From positions 930,001-994,000 of the forward strand of contig JAUKTV010000003.1 of assembly GCA_030549205.1 (NCBI GenBank): a stretch of DNA of 64,000 bases, in the 5' to 3' direction. Position 1 is the first letter of the stretch, and every line of letters starts with the position of its first letter. A program made the translations under genes and the position numbers. This document shows positions 24,686 to 33,638 of this stretch, piece after piece. This DNA is from Apiosordaria backusii. Taxonomy: Eukaryota > Ascomycota > Sordariomycetes > Sordariales > Lasiosphaeriaceae. The notes beneath the pieces are model-generated. The model was not told the origin of the DNA. It ran no database searches and was given only the letters and a program-made list of their open reading frames with translations.

Positions 24686-25075
24686 TTAAGCGCTCAGGAG
24701 AATGGAGCTCTGTATTTCTCATCAGCATCCTCATACTGTGAATGTGAGCATAAGGAGAGGGAGCACTTACAGCCATGAAAAGACACCACAAACTCATATA
24801 CGGGCTCAGCCTCTCCCCGACTCTGGCTGACTTCCAAAAGACGCCCATCAGGCCAGTCTTGTTCCTGTCGAGGATGGCGGGGAATATTTGGTGGACGTGG
24901 GCGCATGTGCTGTTGCACAGTTAGTATAAAACAGAAAGAAGGTTTGAGAAGGGGAACTGACCAGATCAAGAGGAGGATCACGAGGAGGAGGGATTGCAAG
25001 TTGAAGAGGGCGGACTGTTAGGGGTTGTTAGCATCTCGTCATAAACCTGAAAGACATCATGAGATAACATACCAT
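24686..25075 (-). CDS. KSH1: Kish / TMEM167 family secretory-pathway protein
   Basis: Small Golgi membrane protein needed for the early secretory pathway. The gene was assembled from four exons: 25075-25073 (only the ATG), 25014-24962, 24909-24771 and 24709-24686, giving 72 residues, the length of yeast Ksh1. The product starts MSALFNLQSLLLVILLLI, the hallmark of the family, then has LDRNKTGLMGVFWK and RVGERLSPYMSL. Introns start GTATGT, GTCAGT and GTAAGT; the first has a GCTAACA branch point just before its AACAG acceptor. For the last intron a CACAG acceptor at 24740 is possible and gives a different tail; TACAG at 24710 was preferred because it gives the family-like ending ASSILLSA. The gene is divergent from TAF13. 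Confidence 0.9.
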
Positions 25076-25722
25076 TTTGACTGGCTCTCAAATGACCCTT
25101 TCTAACTGAATGTGTATGTTTTCAGCTGCGATGGTTATGTGGCAGTTTGCGGCGGTGTTGTGAGTTCAAAAACAAGATGTCATCACCTCTGAATTGAAGC
25201 CAAATGTGACCCCCCGTTTCGTGTCCTGACAAGCTGACGCTCGGGCCATGCAACTTGTCTCCACCTTTAAACAAGGCGAAGTGGAGCCCCGGCAGGGATT
25301 CGTGGCTGGCAGTTCTGGAACCTTTTTGTTGGGGAGCTCCACAGGCCGACTTTTTGCGGGGACCTTGATGGACGAGCTTCCACTCCAGCCTTCTTCTCTC
25401 AGCCTTCCTTCTCTTCGTCACCATCATCAACAACGACAATAGCGACTTTGCGAGAGGCAATTTCGATTCGCGTCAATAACACCAACGGCGACGATACAAG
25501 AGGGCACCGCTGTCAATCTTCGATAAAATCATCAAACAAACACAATCTCCGCGCGTGAGATCAGTCTTCAAACAAAAGGCAAAGCAGAACCACGACCGCG
25601 AACTCTTGAAGCTACCACAACCCACCCAATCTTCTAATCATCACAACCCACCCCAATCCTCTAATCACCCCAACCCCCCTCGCAAGCCGCGACACCTCCC
25701 CCCCCCCCCCAACACACTCAAA
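25076..25722. other. Divergent promoter region (KSH1 / TAF13)
   Basis: This 647-bp interval separates two divergent genes. The stretch before the TAF13 ATG is rich in CAACCC and ends in a run of about a dozen C residues, and the TAF13 frame is open back to 25555. Nothing else was recognised. Confidence 0.5.
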
Positions 25723-26367
25723 ATGGAACCCCGCGCCCGCGCCGGCAAAAACGTCGGCAAGATGAACTTTGGCCACAACGAGCTCGCCCAGCTCCTCTAC
25801 TCCCACGGCGACGCCCGCCTGCCCCTAAACGAGACCGTCCGCGTCCTCGACGAGGTCCTCACCGACTTCATCCAGGGCGTCTCCTTCGAAGCCACCCGCG
25901 CCGCCCACCACGCCGGCCGCCAGAAAGTAAAATTCGAAGACTTTGAGTTTGCCATGCGCCGCAACCCGAGGTTCATGGGCAAGATCCAGGAGGTGTTTGA
26001 GAAGAAAAAGGAGATTGAGGCGGCGAGGAAGAATTTTGATGTTGAGGATCAGTGGATGAAGGACGCGGAGAGGGAGGAGAAGGAGAAGGCGGATAGGGAG
26101 AGGGAGAAGGCTGGTGGTGGTGGTGGGGGGGATGGGGCAGGGGAGAGGGTGAAGGGGAAGAGGGGACGGCCGAGGAAGGATAGGGGGGCGAGTGCGGGGA
26201 GTGGGAGTCAGAGCCAGAGTCACAGTGTTCAGCCGGAGGGGTCGGGGTCGGGGTCACAGTCGCAGCAGGTGGACAGGATGGATATTGGGGAGGAGGATCT
26301 GGAGGATGGGTTGGATGATGATTTGGAGGGGGATGCTGATGTTGTGAGCGCGATCAGACGGAGATAG
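25723..26367 (+). CDS. TAF13: TFIID subunit TAF13 (histone-fold)
   Basis: General transcription factor subunit that pairs with TAF11 through a histone fold. Single exon, 214 residues from the ATG at 25723, which follows a C-rich leader. The histone fold spans about residues 15-90: FGHNELAQLLYSHGD, then ETVRVLDEVLTDFIQG, AAHHAGRQKVKFEDFEFAMRRN and PRFMGKIQEV. This sequence order is typical of TAF13. The C-terminal half is a charged, low-complexity tail with Gly runs, a KGKRGRPRKDRG segment resembling an AT-hook, Ser-Gln repeats and a final acidic stretch, much longer than the tail of yeast Taf13. KSH1 is its divergent neighbour. Confidence 0.92.
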   Translation: MEPRARAGKNVGKMNFGHNELAQLLYSHGDARLPLNETVRVLDEVLTDFIQGVSFEATRAAHHAGRQKVKFEDFEFAMRRNPRFMGKIQEVFEKKKEIEAARKNFDVEDQWMKDAEREEKEKADREREKAGGGGGGDGAGERVKGKRGRPRKDRGASAGSGSQSQSHSVQPEGSGSGSQSQQVDRMDIGEEDLEDGLDDDLEGDADVVSAIRRR

Positions 26368-26676
26368 TTTCTCTCTCGCGGGTCTTGTTTTCGGAGTAAC
26401 ATATCATAGCGATGGAGTTTGGGACGTGAATTGTAGGGCATTATCGAGGGGATTAAATACTGGGCAGAGAGACGTCTTTAGGCTCGTAGTTGCACACACT
26501 ATCATAGCAGACTCTTAAGAATGAGATCACAATGTTTAGCTATTCTATTTCGCCAATGCTTAGCATCTTCAAGGGTATTTTGACTTGATGCTGAGTTCAA
26601 CGTTTCTTCTTTAAGGGTTGGGGTACTTTCTCCCCCTATTTCCTTGTAACTGTGCCACCACTCCATATTCTACCGC
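26368..26676. other. Short convergent interval (TAF13 / EamA transporter)
   Basis: These 309 bp hold the two 3' UTRs. Nothing else was recognised. Confidence 0.5.
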
Positions 26677-28145
26677 TTATCTACTCCTCATCCTCCCCAT
26701 TTCTATAGATCCTTCCTCCTCTCCAGAGCTCGTATCCTCCCCCTCAAGCATCGGGACCCCCTCTTCTCCCCTCGTCCCATCACCCCCTTCAACATCCTGT
26801 TCTTTCGACCCCTCCCCCTCAACCTTCTTCTTCCCCAGCGCCGCCCACATCGCCCCTCCCAAAATCAACGCACACCCCATCACACTCATAATTCCCATCC
26901 TGTGCCCAAACACCCATCTGTCAAACCCAGCGGCAAACAACATGTGAGTGTACACCATCGCCGTCGCCCTATTACTCTTCTCCCCTGCCAGGCCAGCCGT
27001 CAACAGAAACTGCAGCCCAAAGCCACAGATCCCCAAGCTCCCAAGTAAGAACCATTGATACCATGATGCCGGGAAACCAAATCTGATAGCTGGTTGTCCG
27101 ATATCCAGCAGTGGGCAAATAATCAAAGCAGCGGTGCTGACGATAGTGCTGAAAACAGAGAAATAGTTAACTGTGATCAAAGGGTGTGTCCGTTTTCCTA
27201 TCCAACGGATGGTGCTGTAAGCGCCCGCTGCTCCAAGGACCCCGAGGAGGGCGACGAGAATAGCAAATAGACGTTGGGTAGGCGTTGCGTCATCTCCTGG
27301 TGGGCGGTGAGACCCTTCCTCTGATGGCGGTGGTGGTGATGAAGAGTCCGACGAGAATAACGAAGTGGGTTTAGCGATGAGAACCACTCCAAATAGGGCA
27401 ATGAACGAGGCGATTTGTTCCTTGCGAGTGAAGGGGTCTTTAAGAAGCAAATGGCAGATGTAGCCTGCTACGCTGGGGGCAAGGAAGGTGATGACTGTTG
27501 CTTCCGCAAGGGGGAGGTACATCATGGAGTACCACATGCCATAGATGCCAAACTGAATGCCATGTTAGTGTACGGGGTTGGATAAGAAGAGGAGATACAT
27601 ACGAATCCGCTGAACCCTCTAAGAAGCAACAGAGGTCTGATATTCCTGGGACCCATAGGGAAGTCCGGGATATTCTTCCAGTACATGTAGATGCATGAGA
27701 GAACCGAGGTGACGCTCATGCGCACAAATAGAATCTGAAAAGGGTGCATTCCATCTCCCTCTAGTTCCAGTAACCTTGCCGAAACATTCATGAGAGCACC
27801 AAACAACTGTGCGAAGACCACCAATATCGGCCCCTTATTTTTCTCCCAAAAGGCGAGACAGGACCTCACAAATGCACTTTGAGTTTGCTTCTCTTGAGAG
27901 GGCATGCGGGCCCTTGGCAAGGCTGAAGCTGCAGGTCGTGGAGATGGGGATGAGGATAACCCTCCTCGTTGAGGATTTGGACTGACGGATCGTGACCGGA
28001 GGCCCTGAACATTTGCTGTCAGATACGGCGATGAGATTTTGGCTTTGCCACTGGCTACCTCCTCCATAGGGAGGTTGTCAATGACATCGTCATCATCATC
28101 GCTCTCCTCAAACTGTTTGCTAGGTACGTTCAGATAACGGGACAT
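26677..28145 (-). CDS. EamA-family (drug/metabolite) membrane transporter, SLC35G-like
   Basis: Two exons, 28145-27603 and 27552-26677, with a 50-nt GTATGT intron, give 472 residues. A hydrophilic N-terminus of about 110 residues with an acidic run (EESDDDDDVIDN) precedes about ten hydrophobic helices forming two EamA repeats. The first begins GPILVVFAQLFGALMNVSARLLE and MHPFQILFVRMSVTS; the second includes GAAGAYSTIRWIGKRTHPLITVNYFS and GFDRWVFGHRMG. This arrangement is common in fungal proteins related to vertebrate SLC35G. The substrate is unknown. The C-terminal tail is Glu-rich and cytosolic by prediction. Confidence 0.88.
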
Positions 28146-29000
28146 GACTGCGAGAAAGATAAGTGTATCTGAAAGAAAGTATTAGGGGGATTACTCATCT
28201 TGCCGTAGACAAGATGTAAGAAAAAAAAAAAGGATTATGATTCAGCAGGAAAAGCCAAACCTAAGCACATCAAAAGCGGAGAGAATAGCATGCCCGAGCT
28301 GTTATCCCCGGACCGGACGGAGTGCTAGGCGCACACTTTAAGCCAGACTGACTGCACTGGGCGTCGACAACTGCGTTTGTGAATGGTCAACACGACAGAC
28401 ACCCTGCTGTGACCGAGGTTGGCAGGACTGACAGCCATCGGATACGGGAACCGTTCGTCGGATGCCAGGGGTCATCAATAATCTCTGGCTCCTACCCGCC
28501 CGATATCGCCTTGGGTGGCATCGAAATGGAGGCCTTTGCGTGCTTTCATCTCTGCGTCATTCAAACAGTGCTAAACCCGAGGAAAGAAGGTGTTTGGTGG
28601 GGAGGGGTAGTCAATGTGGGGGTCAACGTCATGTGAGAGCCTGCCTTTTCGAGGATATGGAGAAGAGAAGGGTGCATTATGGGTTGCGCCTGCAGAAATC
28701 GATATGCAACTGGAGAAGGAGGTGAAATGGAAGGAGCGATGAAGCGACGAAGACTTGGCTTGTGCTTTCCCAAATAGGAAATAGGTAGTTACACACAATC
28801 CGCGAAGAGCTCTCATTCGCAAACGCGTCGTCGGCTTTGTGCTCGTGACATGCAACCAATTGTTGCCCATCAGCATCATCCGTCATTCGAACAAGCAAGT
28901 CTGTATAACCCCCTTGACTTCATCATACTGCCAATCATCGAACAACTTGGTCACAACCCATACTATTCTGTACAAAACCAAAACCACCACACGCGCAACC
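28146..29000. other. Divergent promoter region (EamA transporter / macro-domain gene)
   Basis: This 855-bp interval lies between divergent start codons. The frame of the macro-domain gene is open for about 160 bp before its ATG, without an earlier ATG in frame. No other feature was recognised. Confidence 0.5.
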
Positions 29001-30120
29001 ATGGCTTCCAAGAGACGCATCGGCACCGCCTTCAGTGATTCCTCTAAATCCGCGAACAGGCTAATCACTGACTTTTGGGGTGCCCCATCTCGACCCAAGA
29101 GGCAAAAGACTGAAGATCACAGCTTGAACTGTGCCGCTGAGCCTGAGCAAGCCACAATGGCACCATCATCGTTGGCCGCCGTGCCATGCTGGGAAGACAA
29201 GCCATCATTGACAGACCTCGACTCTATCTCGCAGGAACATGTTTGGGAAGCTGAAGACATCAAATCCCGACCCCAGAAACAACAACAGAAGGTCGACACC
29301 GTAGGCTTAGATACGGTCTGGAAGAGAAATCAGCACCAGGACCATGGCAAAGCATCAAGCAAACCATATTTCCACCCACTTCCTGACAAGACTCCATCTG
29401 TACCAAGGAGTAGACGTCTCGTCCTCACCCACCAAAAAGGTGATCTCTTTGATGCACCCCCCGACAGCGTTCTCATCCACGCCTGCAACACCATAGGCAA
29501 GTGGGGAGGTGGAATCGCTGCCACCTTCAAAAAGTACTATCCAGCTGCCTTTGAGGTATACAGAGATCACTGCAAAAAGTTCACCCCAGCAGAGCTCATC
29601 GGGACGGCTCTGCTCATCCCCCCCAGTCTGACAGGTACCGGCTTGTCAAGGACGATGACCCCACTGGCCACCCCAACCCAGTGAATGATGGTCAGGGCGA
29701 TGAGGTCAAAGGTGATGAAGCCAAAGACGGCGATGCCAGCAAACCCACCCACGAAAAAGACATCCACTACGTGGCCTGCGTCTTCACCAGCAAGAGCATA
29801 GGCGCCCACCGCGACCCTCCCGAGATGATCCTCAAGAACACGGAAAAGGCCATGAAGAACCTCATGTTCCAGCTCAGCAACGTCAAATTCAACCAGAAGG
29901 ACTGCCCCTATATCCCGCAGGTGAGGATGTGCATGATCAACTCGGGGCTTTTTGGGGTACCGTGGGAGAAGACGAGCAAGTTGCTGGATGGGATGGAGCT
30001 GAATAGGCATCAACCTTGGGGGAGGGGGATTTCAAGGTTGTTGTTGTATCGAAAGAGGGGGCGCCTGAAAAGAAGAAGAAGGTTCTTGGGGATAGTAATG
30101 TGAGGAGTAAGCGTAGTTAG
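29001..30120 (+). CDS. Macro-domain protein, Poa1-like ADP-ribose-1''-phosphate phosphatase (two apparent frameshifts)
   Basis: Macro-domain proteins of the Poa1 type hydrolyse ADP-ribose-1''-phosphate, a by-product of tRNA splicing. The product begins at 29001 with a ~140-residue hydrophilic region containing RLITDFWGAP, then the macro fold: HQKGDLFDAPPDSVLIHACN, GKWGGGIAATFKKYYP, LIGTALLIPP. The fold continues in a second frame (HYVACVFTSKSIGAHRDPP, MINSGLFGVPWEKT) and ends in a third frame (EGDFKVVVVSKEG) with a stop at 30118-30120. The switches lie at a C7 run (29618-29624) and at a G5-A-G5 run (30018-30028); each would be cured by one extra base. A weak 47-nt intron at 29635-29681 could replace the first shift. 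Residue content on both sides fits one continuous macro domain, so sequence errors are likelier than a dead gene. Confidence 0.75.
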
Positions 30121-30563
30121 TGGCTCGGCTTGGTCACTTGAGGGAAAAACATGGAGTTTTGCGAGTGGAAGTTGTGTGATACTAGGTGGTAGGATATAAG
30201 TCGGCGCAGTCGGGTACAAAAGACAGAAGCCGGAATCTTGAAGAGAGTACACTATGTGAGCGAGTAGATAATATTGCTGTATTTCTTCAATCAACTGAGT
30301 TTAAAGTCAAATCCTGTCAAATAGACCGTCGCTCGCTGACATCTCAGCAAACTCTCGGTCTTCTGTAAGTAAGCGCACAGACCACCGGCTTTGGCTTTTG
30401 GTTGGCAGCCATCGATCGCGTTCTGGAAATTTGAGAGCTTCCAGAGCTCGCGTCCACCTTTCTCTTCCCAAGTTCCGCAGCCTTTCCACCAGCATCAGAC
30501 AGACGCCTTTCGAACCAGAACTTGATCCCCGACCGGACGAATAAACGAACATCAAATTCAAAT
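30121..30563. other. Intergenic region upstream of RVB1
   Basis: These 443 bp separate the macro-domain gene from RVB1 on the same strand. Nothing was recognised apart from presumed promoter and leader. Confidence 0.45.
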
Positions 30564-32115
30564 ATGGTCCAAATCAGCGAAGTCCGCGGCAACAGCCGCG
30601 ACCATCGCACGGCGGCGCACACGCACATCAAGGGCCTGGGTCTCAACTCGGCGGGCATCGCTGAGAAGCAGGCTGCTGGCTTTGTTGGCCAAAACTCTGC
30701 GCGCGAGGTACTTGACTTCGGACTTTGATACCAAATTATGTGCAATGGTTATTGACAACGGTGAAAACAGGCATGCGGTGTCGTCGTCGACCTCATCCGA
30801 GCACAGAAGATGGCCGGCCGTGGCGTCCTCCTCGCTGGCGGTCCAGGTACAGGCAAGACCGCCCTCGCCCTCGCCATCAGTCAAGAGCTCGGCACCAAAA
30901 TCCCCTTTTGCCCCATCACCGGCAGCGAAATCTACTCGACCGAGGTGAAGAAAACTGAAGTCTTGATGGAAAACTTCCGGCGGGCCATTGGGCTAAAAGT
31001 TCGCGAGACCAAGGACGTGTACGAGGGTGAAGTCACAGAGCTCACACCGGAAGAGGCAGAGAACCCCTTGGGCGGATATGGCAAGACTATTAGTACTTTG
31101 CTCATCGGTCTCAAGAGCGCGCGAGGACAGAAGAAGCTGAGGCTGGATCCGAGTATCTACGAGGCCATCCAGAAGGAGAGGGTCACGGTGGGGGATGTGA
31201 TTTACATTGAGACCAACACGGGCGCGTGCAAGCGGGTGGGGAGGTCGGATGCGTACGCGACAGAGTTTGATCTGGAGGCGGAGGAGTATGTGCCTATTCC
31301 CAAGGGGGAGGTGCACAAGAAGAAGGAGATTGTGCAGGATGTGAGCTTGCATGATTTGGATGTGGCGAACGCGAGGCCGCAGGGGGCCAGGATATCATGA
31401 GCATGATGGGGCAGCTGATGAAGCCGAAGATGACGGAGATTACGGATAAGTTGAGGGGTGAGATTAATAAGGTGGTGAGCAAGTACATCAACCAGGGTGT
31501 TGCGGAGCTGGTGCCGGGTGTGTTGTTTATTGATGAGGTACGTTTTTCTGGGAAAGGGGGAACTTACAGAAACCAAGCTGACAAGTCTCGCAGGCGCATA
31601 TGCTCGATGTTGAGTGCTTTACCTACCTTAACAAGGCGCTAGAGTCTCCTATTTCTCCTATTGTGGTCCTAGCTTCCAACCGGGGTGTCACCACTATCCG
31701 TGGCGCTGACGATTTAGTGGCTGCCCATGGTATCCCCCCTGACTTTTTGTCTCGTCTTCTCATCATCCCCACCCACCCCTATGAGCCCGAGGAGATCAAG
31801 AGAATCGTGCGGATTCGGTCAACCACCGAGGGTGTGCAGCTCACAGACGCGGCCGTCGACAAGATTGCGGAGCATGGTGTGCGTATCAGCCTTCGGTACT
31901 GCCTCCAGCTATTGGCTCCTGCTAGGTACGTTGTCTCGGGTGTTTGCTGCTGGTCCAAAAACTAACAAAGGTGATATGACAGTATTCTTGCGCGGGTCAA
32001 TGGCCGCTCTCAGATTGACGTCCAGGATGTTGCAGAATGCGAGGACTTGTTCCTTGACGCCAGACGTAGCGCCCAGGTCCTGTCCAGCGAGTCAGGCCGG
32101 GGCTTCATTTCATAA
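30564..32115 (+). CDS. RVB1: RuvB-like AAA+ helicase 1 (Rvb1/pontin), with an apparent one-base frameshift
   Basis: AAA+ ATPase forming hexamers with Rvb2 in INO80, SWR1 and R2TP complexes. Exons 30564-30707, 30771-31537, 31594-31925 and 31983-32115; 458 residues once one base is allowed for. Walker A is GGPGTGKT (about residues 71-78), Walker B is LFIDE at the end of exon 2, and GRSQIDVQDVAE with DARRSAQVL closes the C-terminal lid. The N-terminus HTHIKGLGLNS is typical. In exon 2 the frame breaks at a G5 run (31382-31386): the sequence reads NARPQGARIS then stop, while the next frame continues with QDIMSMMGQLMKPK. One more G restores the family sequence NARPQGGQDIMSMMGQ. As RVB1 is essential in studied fungi, a sequence error is the likely cause. 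Confidence 0.93.
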
Positions 32116-33638
32116 ACTCAGTTCTCGGACACATCCAGCCCATATCGTCGATCTCGGAGTGCTGGGGTGATTCAGGGGTAAAGGCCGAGCTTGGAGCACG
32201 GCGGGAAGGTACTGGTCACATCTCTGATTTTAGCACGTATGATAGATGAGGATACCGGTTCGGTCGGGAAAAACTGCGTTGCAGGTCGGAGTTGGCGCGT
32301 AATCACTTTTTTCTGCTTTTCTTTTGATATCTGTTTGGGAGGAGAGGGACATTTGCGTCGGGAGCTGGCTGGCGGGATTGCGCTTGAGAAAGACAGGATG
32401 ATATACACAGCAACCCAACGACAACAACTTACTATTTTTTTTCTTTTATGACATCTCTACCCCACATACTGGCGGACAATCGGATCCCTTTTGGGCTGGA
32501 ATTTGAAGCGAACAAGAGGATGTATCAAGAGGGGCTAGACCTATTTCGGTTTACCATGGTCTTTGTCCAGCATGCTCATTCCTCAGCGGCATGCTTCTAC
32601 ATTCCTTGTGTCTTTGGCATTGTCGTGGCAGAGCGAGGCTGGATCAAGACGATTTCTGGCCTGAAATGGGCCACTGCGAACGGAATGGCTGCAAACGCGG
32701 GACAAAGAAAAAGTCTGGTGCAGCCAACATTGGGGGTGCGGCGCATACTCGCTCCCGAGACATCTACAGGAAAAAAGGAGCCACCACAACCACAACCACA
32801 GCTACGCGCCTCTGGGTTGCCCACTCTTTTCTATCTGTTGTCAGTTGGCCCATCACACTGCTCTTCGTAATAATGTCATTTTAGCCTAGCACCACAGCCA
32901 GCCACGGAGCAATACTCTCTGGGGCGCCCAATGATAAGGTCATCCATTATTCGTCTTTCACTTGTTGCTGGGGACCTGGAGAGGGGTCTCTGGCATTGTC
33001 TGGAGACGGTGAAATTAACGGGGGAAGACAGATCACAAAGGATACAATCCCGATACATTGACCCCTTGATTGGTCCTTTTTTTCATTCTCTTCTGGCGGG
33101 AAGCCACTCAGACAGATAACCTGACAGAGGAAGAGGCCTTTGCCTCCTCTTGACACCGCTCATACGCATAACGCACGGCATCGGGCCATGACAAGGGGAG
33201 TCTCTTGGTGGTAGACGGAGTTTCCTTGTTTAGGCAGTTTCTTTCTGGTCCGGGCTTTTTTACGACACCTTCTCCTGCTCTCATTCCAAGACATACATAC
33301 AGAGAGACAGGCAGGCCAGTCATACAATTCGTCAGACCGGTCCGGTCGTGTCCAGCCCAACTCACTTCAGGCTTCGTCCCCACGGTGGAGGTGGAGAGAC
33401 AGGCCAAACGCCATATCCAGGAGTAGGGGGTGTCCTGTGAGTTGTGAGGAGAAGAGGGAGATTGTGCGTCCCGATAGACTGGATCAATCTGCGGACTAGT
33501 CTTTCTGGTTTTAGCCCCCTCCACTCCTTACCACTCTTCCCCTCTAATCCGTTTGTTGTCTTACTCAACACAAAGCTTTTTCTGATCCTTCCTTCGGCCC
33601 TTTTTTTTTCTCAGACAGCTTCGAGCCTAATCAGCCAG
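32116..33638. other. Intergenic region between RVB1 and the HMG-box gene
   Basis: These 1.5 kb hold the RVB1 3' UTR and the upstream region of the HMG-box gene. The frame of the HMG-box gene is open from 33444. The short reading frames (for example 32448-32870) have no motif or splice support. A pyrimidine-rich stretch ending in TTTTTTTTTCTCAG sits at 33601-33614, just before the start codon, and could be the acceptor of a leader intron. Confidence 0.5.

Noticed and set aside
29618..29624. Programmed ribosomal frameshifting as the cause of the macro-domain gene break
   Set aside because: The context lacks a slippery heptamer with a clear downstream structure, the needed shift recurs at other G/C runs in unrelated genes, and a length error in the run is simpler.
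33444..33638. Earlier start for the HMG-box gene in the open frame upstream of 33639
   Set aside because: The stretch reads as hydrophobic, Leu/Phe/Ser-rich sequence unlike the factor and ends in a pyrimidine tract typical of a leader or intron end.
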